From NCBI GenBank assembly GCA_964425755.1, contig CAYRNY010000006.1, positions 124,001-188,000 on the forward strand: DNA of 64,000 nt. Reading direction: 5' to 3'. The notes beneath the pieces were generated by a model. It did not search any database. It saw only the letters and a list, made by a program, of their open reading frames with translations, and was not told the origin of the DNA. Shown in pieces: positions 1-8,556 of this stretch. The translations under genes were made by a program, and so were the position numbers. How positions within the stretch are numbered: the first letter of the stretch is position 1; each line of letters opens with the position of its first letter. The DNA is from CAYRNY01 sp964425755. Lineage in GTDB: Bacteria; Chloroflexota; Anaerolineae; Aggregatilineales; Aggregatilineaceae.

Positions 1-935
1 GACTCGTTCATCAACCTGCCGAACGTGACCAGATCACCGCTGGCGAGCGCATGCGCTCCCTGTTCCACGCGCGCGATCTCGGTCACGACGTGTCGCGCAC
101 GGCGGAACTGCGCCTCGTCCAGCGCCGATTCGAACGTCTGCAGGCATTCGAGCGACACATCGCGCAACGTCTTCACGTCCTGATGGACCAAACCAATCGT
201 GTACGCTGCGGCGTGTGCGTCCTCCGCCCGGCTGTTGTAGCCGGAACCGGCGATTTCGCGGCGAGTCTTGGTATCGCAGATCACGATCGCGGCGCCGGAA
301 GGCAGCGCGATATGGCGGAATTCCAGCGAGCGGCAATCCAGATAAAGCGCGTGCTCGTTGCGCGCGTGCAGGCACGTGAACTGGTCCTGTATCCCCGTGC
401 CCAATCCCATATAATCACGCTCGACCTGCAAGCCAATCTGTGCCAGTTCGCTACGCTCCTCGCGCCAACCTTCCAGCGCCTGCCACATGATCGTGAAAGC
501 GTTCTCGACGGCAGCCGACGAGCTGAGCCCGGCGCGCATCGCGACATTTCCCAAAAAGACCGCGTTGATGCCGTTGACCTGTAGACCCCGGCGCTGCAGG
601 GCCCACGCGACCCCAGCCGGGTACATCGCCCAGCGCGGCAAAGGGGTGCCGATGACATCAGCTTTTTCATCCAGGCGCTTCAGCGAGAACGTCACCGTTT
701 CATCCAAGTCCACCGCTTTTAGCTGGACCAGATCAGGGGTCGTCCCATACGCGGCAGCCAGCCAGATCTCACGATTGATCGCAATGTTGATCACCGTGCC
801 GCCGTGCATATCCACATGCCCGCCCAGCAAATTCACGCGTCCGGGCGACCGCACAAAGACATCCGGTGAATAACCAGGATACGCGCGTTCGAACGCAGTT
901 AAAAGAGGCCGGGGCAGTGTCGTCAGGTGTTGCAT
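1..935 (-). CDS. galactokinase-like GHMP sugar kinase (3' end outside window)
   Basis: The C-terminus lies beyond the left edge, so this frame is open to position 1; about 311 residues are present. The ATG is at 935-933. Family features visible are the sugar-binding motif GRVNLLGGHVDMHGG (residues 32-46), the phosphate loop AGLSSSAAVE (135-144), and GTGIQDQ (179-185) carrying the expected catalytic Asp184. Galactokinases phosphorylate C1 of galactose in the Leloir pathway. In the first motif the usual GEHTDYN reads GGHVDMH: the Glu that contacts the sugar is Gly and the Tyr is Met, while the His and Asp remain. The fold is confident; galactose as substrate is not, and another hexose, pentose or uronic acid is possible. 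galE lies 56 kb away and is not linked. The gene sits 19 nt downstream of the helicase-associated protein gene and may be cotranscribed with it. Confidence 0.8.
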   Translation of the reverse strand, partial: MQHLTTLPRPLLTAFERAYPGYSPDVFVRSPGRVNLLGGHVDMHGGTVINIAINREIWLAAAYGTTPDLVQLKAVDLDETVTFSLKRLDEKADVIGTPLPRWAMYPAGVAWALQRRGLQVNGINAVFLGNVAMRAGLSSSAAVENAFTIMWQALEGWREERSELAQIGLQVERDYMGLGTGIQDQFTCLHARNEHALYLDCRSLEFRHIALPSGAAIVICDTKTRREIAGSGYNSRAEDAHAAAYTIGLVHQDVKTLRDVSLECLQTFESALDEAQFRRARHVVTEIARVEQGAHALASGDLVTFGRLMNE

Positions 936-954
936 GGATGTCGGGCGTATTCTG

Positions 955-2655
955 CTAGTCATCGAATTCCACATTAATCCCGTGTTGCTGGAGTGCAGCG
1001 GCCAGATCGTGTTCCTGCCCTGCACGAACGAGTACCGCGGTAGGGCCAAGCTGTGCCCCCAAGAATCGACGTAGCTCAGGCGTTTCAAGAATCGTGCGCA
1101 GCGCGTCCGGGTCGTTGGTACGCAGCACAACGGCGCGTGACATCCACACGTCCGCGCGACCGGTCTGCTCCCACCGCTCGAAAAGCTCCTGCACCGGGCG
1201 GGGGAGTGTATCGCGTCCGGTGGTCCGGCGCAAGAAGGCCCGGATCGCATCGAGCGGAAGGCCCTGTTCCGCCGCGCGCTGCAAACCGGCTGCCGTGACG
1301 CGATAGACATACGGATCACCGGGCGTTTCCCACTCGCTGATGCGCGCGATCTGGAACCGCTCATACCGGCTGAGCATGCGCGGCGCGAGCAGCGTGCCAT
1401 CATCTTGCAGTTCGGCAGGCAGCCGTTCTTCTTCCGGGTCCGGCCACTCTGTCATACCAATCAGCGCCCGTCCGTAGATCGTCAGCCGGCACAACGCGCC
1501 GCCATCGCCCAGATCGGTCAAGCCCAGCCAGTGCATCGGGCCGGCCAGGATGAACCGCAGCATCGCGCCTTCCACACGGTCCCAGTTTTCAAACCCGTGC
1601 AGATAGTCCCCGGTCCCCGCGTCGCGAATGTACCAGCTATCGTAATCACCGCCCGGACGCTGGAAGTCCGGCTCTTCAGCATGCACCAGTTCGACCAGTT
1701 CCTCGACCGGCCACCATGTATCCGGCGGGGCCATTTCAAGAAACGTGAGCACGGTCTGCCGCGCCAGCAGTGGATCGTTGCGCCAGCCGGTCGGTTCCGG
1801 TCGCAGTTCTGGCATATGCCAGAGCTCGTTGTACAACGTGCTGGACTGCCACGCCTCGACCAGGGCGCGTACCTGCCGGGGACGCGTATCGTCCAACCAG
1901 CTTTTCGCGCGCGCAGGGACCGGCTTGAACAGGCCATCCTCGTTAGCCGCCAGCCCCATGCTGCCCGCCAGGCTGATCATCAACGCGATTGAAGAAGGTG
2001 TCTGCGCGCCTAACCAGTGCGGCGCGAGCGCGTCGATGACCTGCTGGAGCCGCGCTTCCGGTTCCGCCGGGACAGATGCGATCTGAAGGTACGCCAGCAG
2101 TGTAGTCAGATCGTCCACCAACGCTGTTGTTGCCGGGGTCGTGTGTTGCGGTTGGTATGCTTCCGGCTCCTTTAGTGCAGGCGCTGTATCCCCGTCCGCA
2201 GCGAGATCAAAGCCGGTCTCGTGCACCGGCATCACGGCGGCCAGGTCGGACGGCACGTAAACAAACGCCTGCATCCCGGCTGTGCCCTGCGAGAACGCCA
2301 GCGCCAGCAGGCCGCGATAGTAAAGTGTCTCGGCCACACTGACCGGGTTTAGGTGTGGTTTTTCGCGCTCGCGCCGCCCCGGACCCATCTGCCGAATCTC
2401 GCCGAACAGACGGCTATAGTGGGCTTCCGGCATCTTATGGTCCGGCGCGCTGAGCAGTGTTTGCAGCGCGCCGCGTTCGGCATCGGTCAGGCGATTCCAC
2501 TCGGCAGCGGCGCGCTCAGAATCGAGCATGGCCTCCGCGAGCACCTGCGCGACATCGCGCTTGTCCCCGGCGTCCAGGTCCACGTCCCAGCGGTGCGCGA
2601 TGATCTCAAGCAGGCCCGGATCGTGATCCAACAAAGTGGGTAAGAGTGTATGCAT
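955..2655 (-). CDS. helicase-associated (XPB/Ssl2 N-terminal-like, Helicase_C_3) domain protein without a helicase motor
   Basis: A 566-residue soluble protein starting at ATG 2655. The N-terminal region (about 1-120) is helical and rich in Leu, Glu and Arg. The C-terminal 60 residues follow the pattern of Helicase_C_3 proteins: an RAVVLRTNDPDALRTI strand/helix, then GAQLGPTAVLVRAG and a closing helix with QQHGINVEF. In actinobacteria and Chloroflexota such domains stand alone or precede an XPB-type helicase. No Walker A, DEAD/DEAH or other ATPase motif is visible, so it is not itself a helicase. Function is unknown; a role as a DNA-binding or helicase-accessory factor is inference. The family call rests on pattern recall and is moderately sure. 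Confidence 0.6.
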   Translation of the reverse strand: MHTLLPTLLDHDPGLLEIIAHRWDVDLDAGDKRDVAQVLAEAMLDSERAAAEWNRLTDAERGALQTLLSAPDHKMPEAHYSRLFGEIRQMGPGRREREKPHLNPVSVAETLYYRGLLALAFSQGTAGMQAFVYVPSDLAAVMPVHETGFDLAADGDTAPALKEPEAYQPQHTTPATTALVDDLTTLLAYLQIASVPAEPEARLQQVIDALAPHWLGAQTPSSIALMISLAGSMGLAANEDGLFKPVPARAKSWLDDTRPRQVRALVEAWQSSTLYNELWHMPELRPEPTGWRNDPLLARQTVLTFLEMAPPDTWWPVEELVELVHAEEPDFQRPGGDYDSWYIRDAGTGDYLHGFENWDRVEGAMLRFILAGPMHWLGLTDLGDGGALCRLTIYGRALIGMTEWPDPEEERLPAELQDDGTLLAPRMLSRYERFQIARISEWETPGDPYVYRVTAAGLQRAAEQGLPLDAIRAFLRRTTGRDTLPRPVQELFERWEQTGRADVWMSRAVVLRTNDPDALRTILETPELRRFLGAQLGPTAVLVRAGQEHDLAAALQQHGINVEFDD

Positions 2656-2750
2656 GTCCTGTCGTATGTTCGCTAACGGATGATATGCTAGGATGTAGCT
2701 TAAACGGGGACACGCGTTGGCGCAAGTTTCGCGCTGTCGTTTCAGCGCAA

Positions 2751-2783
2751 CAAAACGGGACAGGCTGTCAACTCCTGTCCCGT
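2751..2783 (-). terminator. rho-independent terminator after the 144-aa hypothetical gene
   Basis: Perfect 10-bp stem ACGGGACAGG/CCTGTCCCGT with a 9-nt loop. On the minus strand the stem is followed by TTTTG. It lies 36 nt past the stop of the gene ending at 2819. Confidence 0.75.
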
Positions 2784-2818
2784 GTGTCCCCTGAATCGGC
2801 CCGCCTGAGCAACACGTC

Positions 2819-3253
2819 CTAACGCTGCGCCAGCAGTGGCAGCGAAAACGTCGCCAGCGCGTGTTTCCACTCCGGTGCTACATTGGCGTCGTCCAGCAAA
2901 TCAAGCAGTTCTGGAAGTGTGGCGGACACCACATCCGGCGGCACACTCCGGTGCCGGTCCAGCATATCGCGTATCTGGTCAGGATACATCATAAAGCCTA
3001 ACACCCAGTTTGCCAGCGTATAGCCACTCATCACCGTATCGCTCAAAGCATAGCGCGCTTTGATCTCCGGCAAGCCGCGATCGTAAGCGGCGCGAACCTG
3101 CGCTACGGTCGCCTCCAGCACATCTCCCCGAAGCCGATCCACAAATGCCTGATAGCCTGGGTCGTCATAAAGCGCTGTTGCATCTAACGTGAGAAGGCGC
3201 TCGATCTCGTCCGGTGTAGTCTCCAGTTCCTGGGCTAATCTATCTACGAGCAT
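2819..3253 (-). CDS. hypothetical protein, 144 aa
   Basis: I do not recognise this protein. It is acidic and Leu-rich, with no signal peptide, membrane segment or Cys motif, and reads as mainly alpha-helical. The N-terminus (LAQELETTPDEIERLLTLD) resembles a small helical bundle. A minus-strand TATAAT lies at 3301-3296, about 43 nt before the ATG at 3253, and a strong terminator follows the stop, so it is probably a single-gene transcript. Coding status is supported by the intact frame, flanking promoter and terminator, and the lack of any better frame. Confidence 0.6.
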   Translation of the reverse strand: MLVDRLAQELETTPDEIERLLTLDATALYDDPGYQAFVDRLRGDVLEATVAQVRAAYDRGLPEIKARYALSDTVMSGYTLANWVLGFMMYPDQIRDMLDRHRSVPPDVVSATLPELLDLLDDANVAPEWKHALATFSLPLLAQR

Positions 3254-3337
3254 GGGGAATAAGCGCTCCGTCAGTCTAGGCTTCTGGTAGAATGGATTAT
3301 ACTATCCATTTTCCCCTTAGCACGAGATGATTAAGAG

Positions 3338-3359
3338 CTTGTCAAAGAATTTTGGCAAG
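3338..3359. repeat. inverted repeat downstream of the PBP gene
   Basis: CTTGTCAAA/TTTGGCAAG arms of 9 nt with one mismatch and a 4-nt loop. It lies just past the stop of the PBP gene (minus strand). There is no T-run on either side, so it could be a weak transcript-end hairpin rather than a classical terminator. Confidence 0.35.
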
Positions 3360-3378
3360 ATTTTATATGTGTCCCGAT

Positions 3379-5649
3379 TCACTCGCCCAGTGGCACGCAC
3401 CCGGTCTGCCAGAGTTCCGGCCACGTCGAGTGTGGCATGCCGTAGTAGTCCTCGATGATACGGCGCACCAGCGGCGCGGCGACTTCCGAGCCTTCGCACG
3501 AATTCTCGACTACGACTGCGACCGCGATCTCCGGATCGTCCTGCGGCGCAAACGCCACGAACCACGCGTGCGGGGGCGAATCACCAGACGCCTGGGCGGT
3601 GCCGGTCTTGCCGCAGACCGTCACGTTGAACCCGTTTCCGCGCTGGTAAGAATACCACTGTTCGAAGATGTAACGCGCGGTGCCATTGGGGTTCAGCGTC
3701 ACATCGCACATCGACTGCTGGATTTGCGAGAACACGCTCGGAGCGTAATCCAGCGCATCAATCACTTCCGGCTGGGCCTGGTAGACCGGCTCTTCACCGA
3801 TGATCTGCACACGATCGACAAACAGCGGCTTCATTAGCTGGCCACCGTTCGCGACCGATGCCACCATACGCACGATCTGCAGCGGCGTGATCTGCATCTG
3901 GCCCTGCCCGATCACCATGTTCAGCGTGTCGGAGATATTCCACCGCCGGGCCTCGGTGCGAAACACAAAGTCTTCGTCCGGGATCTGCCCCGTCTCCTCT
4001 GACAGATCCTCCAGGCCGGTCGCAACGCCAAGCCCCATCTGGTTCGCATACCGGGTCAACAGTTGGGGGTCTTCGTTGTACAGCGCAACGCCCAGCTCCC
4101 AATAGTAGACGTTACACGAATACGTGAGCGCCAGCGGAAAATCAACGAAACCGTGCCCGGTTCTCAGCCAGTCGGTACGGTACTCGCGTCCATCGCCGTA
4201 CTGCCCGCCGTACCACGTGCCAGTGCACGTGATGCTGTGATTCGGAGAGAACACCCCGCTGTCCAGCCCGGCAGCGGTCGATATGATCTTGAACACCGAA
4301 CCGGCAGGCAACTCAGCTTGCGTGACACGGTTCAGCAACGGCGTGCGCGAATCGTTATTCAACGCGGTGATTTCCTGCAAGCGCGCTTCGTTGTTCATCA
4401 GTGAATCGGGGTTAAACAGCCCTGGGTTGAACCAGGGATAGCTCACGGCTGCCAGAATCTCGCCGGTTTTGGGGTTCATCACGACAGCTGCCCCACCGCG
4501 CGACGTCTGCGCCCAGGTCGGCGTAGCGTAGTTATACGCCTCGATAAACGCGTTTTGCACAGCTTCCTGCAGGTTCCGGTCAATTGTCAAGTAGACGCTC
4601 TGACCCGGCTCAGGCTCGGTCGCCGCGAGTTCGCGCAGCCGCTCACCCGTCGGGGAAATGATCACCAGCCGCCCTCCCGGTTTTCCGGCCAGGTACTCCT
4701 GGTAGGACCTCTCGATCCCCAACTGCCCTACCAGCGCGTTACGCGGATACCCAAGCCGTTCGTATTGCTCCACTTGCTCCGGCTGAATCGGCCCCACATA
4801 CCCGATGATGTGCGGCGCGAGGTCTCCGTAGTAACGGCGCGTGCTGCCGATCACAGTATCAAAATCGTCATCTCCCACCGCGCACAACTGCAACAGGTTC
4901 GCCTGCTCCCGGTCAAATGTTTCAGGATCGATCTCGCCGATCAGAAAACGCGTTTCAGGCAGAAAGCGGTTAAACTGCGTCTCGACCTCGACATATTCGC
5001 GCTTCAAGATACGCGACATGAGCTCGATACATGCCGCTTCGTCCTCGATATCCTGCCGCACGAGATAGACCCCCACCGAGCGCCCGTTTTGGTCGACCAG
5101 CACATTGCCGTTGCGATCATAGATATTGCCGCGCCCTGGCAACGTTTGCTGGCGTTCCAGGCGCGCCCCCTCGGCCAGATCGGAGAAGATGTCCATCCGT
5201 GACCACGCGACGCGCCAGCCATCAGGGGTTTCGATCAGGCGCAGGATACGATCGCCATCCACGATCTCGCCGAACATTTCAGTCTGAAACACGACATCGT
5301 ACATGATCGCCGCCGTCGCGCCCTGCCGCAGCGAGTTATTTATCTGCGTGGTGAGCGTGTTCAGCGTTAGTCTCGTAGCGGTGCTTGTGTATTCATCGCT
5401 GAACTCACTTTCGCTGTATGCATCGCGGCTGTTGGGGCTGATAAGGCTGTACATCGTGACGTAATCGCCCTGCTCCCACGCCTGCAGAAACGTCTCCGCG
5501 ACCTGGTCCGCTTGCTCCAAAGTAAGCTGCGAGCGCACGTTCAGATCACCTTGGCCCACCGATGCACTGGGAGCCACGCTCCCGCAAGCGGTGACCAACA
5601 GCGAACCCACCACGACAGCCAAAACAAGCCGGTACATCGTTGTTCGCAT
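3379..5649 (-). CDS. lipoprotein class B penicillin-binding protein with NTF2-like (MecA_N-type) domain
   Basis: A 756-residue peptidoglycan D,D-transpeptidase. The N-terminal hydrophobic segment ends in LLVTAC, a lipobox, so it is predicted to be lipid-anchored outside the membrane. Residues about 40-160 form an NTF2-like domain of the MecA_N type. A PBP dimerisation domain follows (PGRGNIYDRNGNVLV), then the transpeptidase domain with SVFK (about 450), SCN (about 512) and KTGTAQ (about 681), the three penicillin-interacting motifs in correct order. The ATG at 5649 has GAGGG upstream. It crosslinks peptidoglycan; whether in elongation or division is not decided here, as no mreCD, rodA or ftsW is adjacent. 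A terminator-like hairpin lies in its leader, and a minus-strand TATAAT at 5753-5748 could give it its own promoter. Confidence 0.9.
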   Translation of the reverse strand: MRTTMYRLVLAVVVGSLLVTACGSVAPSASVGQGDLNVRSQLTLEQADQVAETFLQAWEQGDYVTMYSLISPNSRDAYSESEFSDEYTSTATRLTLNTLTTQINNSLRQGATAAIMYDVVFQTEMFGEIVDGDRILRLIETPDGWRVAWSRMDIFSDLAEGARLERQQTLPGRGNIYDRNGNVLVDQNGRSVGVYLVRQDIEDEAACIELMSRILKREYVEVETQFNRFLPETRFLIGEIDPETFDREQANLLQLCAVGDDDFDTVIGSTRRYYGDLAPHIIGYVGPIQPEQVEQYERLGYPRNALVGQLGIERSYQEYLAGKPGGRLVIISPTGERLRELAATEPEPGQSVYLTIDRNLQEAVQNAFIEAYNYATPTWAQTSRGGAAVVMNPKTGEILAAVSYPWFNPGLFNPDSLMNNEARLQEITALNNDSRTPLLNRVTQAELPAGSVFKIISTAAGLDSGVFSPNHSITCTGTWYGGQYGDGREYRTDWLRTGHGFVDFPLALTYSCNVYYWELGVALYNEDPQLLTRYANQMGLGVATGLEDLSEETGQIPDEDFVFRTEARRWNISDTLNMVIGQGQMQITPLQIVRMVASVANGGQLMKPLFVDRVQIIGEEPVYQAQPEVIDALDYAPSVFSQIQQSMCDVTLNPNGTARYIFEQWYSYQRGNGFNVTVCGKTGTAQASGDSPPHAWFVAFAPQDDPEIAVAVVVENSCEGSEVAAPLVRRIIEDYYGMPHSTWPELWQTGCVPLGE

Positions 5650-5665
5650 AGCGTATCCCTCGTGG

Positions 5666-5713
5666 CAAAAATCAAAAGAGGTAAAGCACAGTCTGCACGA
5701 CGCAGGCTTTACC
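5666..5713 (-). terminator. terminator-like hairpin between maf and the PBP gene
   Basis: Arms GGTAAAGC/GCTTTACC (8 bp) enclose a smaller nested stem. On the minus strand the hairpin is followed by TCTTTTGATTTTTG. It terminates maf, but it also lies inside any transcript from the TATAAT at 5753-5748, so it could act as an attenuator for the PBP gene. Confidence 0.6.
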
Positions 5714-5777
5714 CCCCTGGCTATTTTTTTGACGCGCCTCTACCGCCATTATAGCGCCCGTGCCGCAACGCGTCGAA

Positions 5778-6482
5778 CTACGGCTGCCCTGCGCCAGTAT
5801 TCGCGGTAACTGACGGCTTGCCTGCACGAATGTCATCCGTCACATCGCAGGTGTAATCGTGGTGCTGCTGGCAGCGCAACGGCACATCCGCCGGCGGCGC
5901 GATATCGAACTGGCGCAGCACGCGCAGCAGGTGGCACAGCGGCAGCCCAACCACGTTTGCATAACAGCCATGCTGCAAACTGACCGGCTGGAACCCGCTA
6001 TTCTGGATCGCGTATCCGCCCGCCTTGTCAAATGGGTCGCCGCTGGCGATATACGCGTCAATCTCGGCATCCGTGTACTGGCGCATGGGCACGTCCGTCA
6101 CAGCGACATCTGTGATCTGCCGGCCCGTCACGCTGTCGATCGCGGTCAGCGCGGTATAAACCTGGTGCGCGCGCCCGCGCAGCCGCAACAACATCGCCCG
6201 GGCTTCGGCGGCGTCGGCGGGCTTGCCGAGAATGTCGTCACCATCCACAACGGTGGTATCCGCCGCCAGTACCAGTGCTGGACGCGTAACAGCCACGCGC
6301 ACAGCCTGCGCTTTTGCGCGGCTCAGCCGGACCGTGTAGGCGCGCGCCGTTTCGCCCGGCAGCGGCGTCTCGTTAACATCAGCAGCTATGCAGTGGAATG
6401 ACAGCCCCGTTAAACCTAACAACTCGCGCCGGCGGGGTGATTCCGACGCGAGAATGATGTCACGTTGTTGCTGGTCGGTCAC
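5778..6482 (-). CDS. maf: Maf-family nucleotide pyrophosphatase
   Basis: A 234-residue Maf/HAM1-fold protein that hydrolyses non-canonical or excess nucleoside triphosphates to monophosphates in the cytosol. Signature segments are ILASESPRRRELLGL near the N-terminus, the DTTV acidic strand with ADTTVV, and DPFDKAGGYAIQ. The last is typical of the dTTP/UTP pyrophosphatase (YhdE) branch rather than the m7GTP (YceF) branch. The start is GTG at 6482, preceded by GGGGAG at good spacing. The last 30 or so residues after the core run past the usual length of about 195 and look unstructured. It is followed by a terminator hairpin and then the PBP gene on the same strand. Confidence 0.9.
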   Translation of the reverse strand: MTDQQQRDIILASESPRRRELLGLTGLSFHCIAADVNETPLPGETARAYTVRLSRAKAQAVRVAVTRPALVLAADTTVVDGDDILGKPADAAEARAMLLRLRGRAHQVYTALTAIDSVTGRQITDVAVTDVPMRQYTDAEIDAYIASGDPFDKAGGYAIQNSGFQPVSLQHGCYANVVGLPLCHLLRVLRQFDIAPPADVPLRCQQHHDYTCDVTDDIRAGKPSVTANTGAGQP

Positions 6483-6518
6483 GTTGTCTCCCCGTCCTAT
6501 ACTGGCGCGTTTGAACTG

Positions 6519-7160
6519 TCACGGCTTGCGATTCTGGAACATCAACCCAAAGCCGCGCCGGGTAATAATGTACTCATGACCAGGATCGGTTTCGGCCAGA
6601 CGCTTACGGAGCCGGCTCACCAGGGCATCGATCGTCTGGTCGCTGACCTCTTCGCCCGGCCCCCAGACGTGCGCGACGATCGCGTCACGATCGACGATCC
6701 GCCCGGCATTATCATACAACACCGCCAGCAACGCGAACTGGTTCGGGCTGAGCGGGGGCTGTAACGGGGTTCCCCCAACGGTCACGCGGGCAGCGGCGTA
6801 GTCGATATGCAGCCCCGGCTTGACCTGCACTTTGTCAATCTGCGCGGTCGTGGCCGGATCGTCAAAAACCCAGGTGCAGACCTTCGCGAAACTGACCACG
6901 TCGCCCGCACGCAGCCGGTAGGTCTCGCCAGGTTCCAGGCGCCGCCCGTTGACAAAGGTGCCGTTGGTGCTGCCCATATCTTCGAGCAAGATGTTCAGGT
7001 GATCGCTGGTGCATTGGGCATGCAACCGTGATATCCCGGTATAATCCAACACAAAATCGCAATCCCGCGCGCGGCCAATCGTAAACGGAAAGTTGTCTAG
7101 TTCGATCGCTTTACCGGCCTGCTCACCGTCCTGAATCAAAAAGCGTTGTACGGTTGGCAT
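6519..7160 (-). CDS. FHA domain - winged-helix (OmpR-type) DNA-binding protein
   Basis: A 213-residue two-domain regulator. Residues about 1-95 are a forkhead-associated phosphothreonine-binding domain with the GRARDCDFVL, SRLHAQ and GSTNGTFVNG signatures. Residues about 110-210 form a Trans_reg_C winged helix, visible as LSPNQFALLAVLYDNAGRIV through ALVSRLRKRLAE to the RRGFGLMF wing. FHA domains read Ser/Thr-kinase signals, so this probably links kinase signalling to transcription. No kinase or phosphatase gene is next to it. It lies 36 nt upstream of maf on the same strand. Target genes are unknown. Confidence 0.88.
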   Translation of the reverse strand: MPTVQRFLIQDGEQAGKAIELDNFPFTIGRARDCDFVLDYTGISRLHAQCTSDHLNILLEDMGSTNGTFVNGRRLEPGETYRLRAGDVVSFAKVCTWVFDDPATTAQIDKVQVKPGLHIDYAAARVTVGGTPLQPPLSPNQFALLAVLYDNAGRIVDRDAIVAHVWGPGEEVSDQTIDALVSRLRKRLAETDPGHEYIITRRGFGLMFQNRKP

Positions 7161-7289
7161 GATGTCGCCTGCCCCTTCAATTCGGCGTTGTAATCAGTGT
7201 GCGCGACCACCACCGGATTGGCCCGTCGTCACCCTGACGCAATACCAACGCTCACAACATGATCGCCCCACGCCCGTACAGCAGCCGGG

Positions 7290-7955
7290 CTAACCGGACG
7301 CCTCACCGTTGCCTTCCAACCCGATCCGGCGCTCGAACTCCGCGAGCGCTTCCTGCAGCCGCTGCTGGCGCAGGCTGTTAGTCATATCGCCGCGCGTGCG
7401 CTCCAGCACCCCGCGCAGTTGATCCAGGCGGCGCCGCAGCCCGCCCGTGATCGCATCGTGAAAATCGAACGCAATCAGCACGCCGTAAATCGTATCCATC
7501 GCGTCGAGCAAGCGCTCGGCTTCATCAGAGTGTCCTTTGCGAATGATATCGAGAATCTGCCGGCGCAGCTCGCTTGCCGCTTCCGCCAACCCGTTCAGAT
7601 AGGCCGCCGCTTCAACGTTCAACGACTCCGGCGTGGGCAACGCCTCATCGCGCACCAGCGCGTAGGTGCAAAACGCCTCGACGTACTCTTTCAGCGCGTC
7701 CTGCGTGTAACCGCTGTGGTAAAGATCGGGGAAATCCGTCACCTGCTCCCGCAGCCGGTCCGCTTCTTCGCGGGCTTGTTTCAGGCGCTCGCGAGCCGTA
7801 TCCCACTCGTGGCGGTGAACCGCGCGAATCGCGTTGGCGCAGTGCTGGATCAAGATGCGCGACTGGTTGATCGCGGCGTCCCGCGCGCTCGTCTTGGCTT
7901 CGAATTCGGTGCGCACGGTTTCGGCAAGCGCATCAAGAGTCTCAAAATCAGTCAT
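7290..7955 (-). CDS. translin-family protein
   Basis: 221 residues, mostly alpha-helical with charged heptad-like repeats. It matches the translin layout: an N-terminal helix, HEWDTARERLKQAREEADRL, then GYTQDALKEYVEAFCTYALV, and NGLAEAASELRRQILD near the middle. Translin/TRAX proteins bind single-stranded RNA or DNA and form octamers; some are RNases. I chose the ATG at 7955, not the upstream in-frame codons, because it overlaps the preceding stop as ATGACTGA, an 8-nt overlap implying translational coupling to the DUF3467 gene. The family assignment is confident from architecture. Nuclease activity is not established by anything visible. Confidence 0.78.
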   Translation of the reverse strand: MTDFETLDALAETVRTEFEAKTSARDAAINQSRILIQHCANAIRAVHRHEWDTARERLKQAREEADRLREQVTDFPDLYHSGYTQDALKEYVEAFCTYALVRDEALPTPESLNVEAAAYLNGLAEAASELRRQILDIIRKGHSDEAERLLDAMDTIYGVLIAFDFHDAITGGLRRRLDQLRGVLERTRGDMTNSLRQQRLQEALAEFERRIGLEGNGEASG

Positions 7956-8388
7956 GCTGCGGGTCCTCGTCGGGCGCTTCAGCATTCGGGCTGCCATTTT
8001 CGTCAGTGCCGGAAGAATCGCCGTCCTCGTCGTCTCCGTCGTCCCCCTCGCCGGTATCGGACATGCCGCCGGACCGGATCGTGCTGAACAATTGATCGGC
8101 GAGCGATTGCGCGCGCTTGGGTAGTTCGATCTCACCGTGCTGGGCCTCGTAGCGCGTGATATTGTCCTGCAGCGCCCTGAGCAGCATCTTGGCGTTGGTA
8201 GGCGTCAGCACGATGCGGCTTTTGACGCGCGCTTTCGGCGTGTTGGGCAGAATCTGCGCGAAGTCAACAAAGACTTCCCAGGGCGAATGGGTGATGATCG
8301 CGAAATTGGCGTATGTCGCTGCCAGATCGGCAGGGATCTCCAGATTCAAGCGCCGGGGCACCGGCTTTTTTTTGTTCGATTCGGGCAT
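7948..8388 (-). CDS. DUF3467 protein
   Basis: A 146-residue protein. Residues about 20-100 match DUF3467: YANFAIITHSPWEVFVDFAQ, RVKSRIVLTPTNAKMLLRAL and DNITRYEAQHGEI. The tail from about 110 is a low-complexity acidic stretch rich in Asp, Gly and Glu. The N-terminus is basic (KKKPVPRR). The family's function is unknown. The start ATG at 8388 has AGGAGA nine bases upstream. A minus-strand TATAGT at 8494-8489 is a candidate -10 element. It is translationally coupled to the translin gene, which suggests that the two products act together, perhaps as a nucleic-acid-binding complex (inference). Confidence 0.82.
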   Translation of the reverse strand: MPESNKKKPVPRRLNLEIPADLAATYANFAIITHSPWEVFVDFAQILPNTPKARVKSRIVLTPTNAKMLLRALQDNITRYEAQHGEIELPKRAQSLADQLFSTIRSGGMSDTGEGDDGDDEDGDSSGTDENGSPNAEAPDEDPQHD

Positions 8389-8556
8389 CTAAACGTGTCT
8401 CCTATACCTTGCTCGTTCCGTTCATATCGACCGGCAACGCAAGACAGCCGCGAGAGTGTTCTCAGTCCGGCTGCCGGCTGATACTGTTACTATACCGCAT
8501 CTGCCCCCGAAGCTCACACCGGACCCCGCGGCAGGCATACCTGTCACACCACGCGG

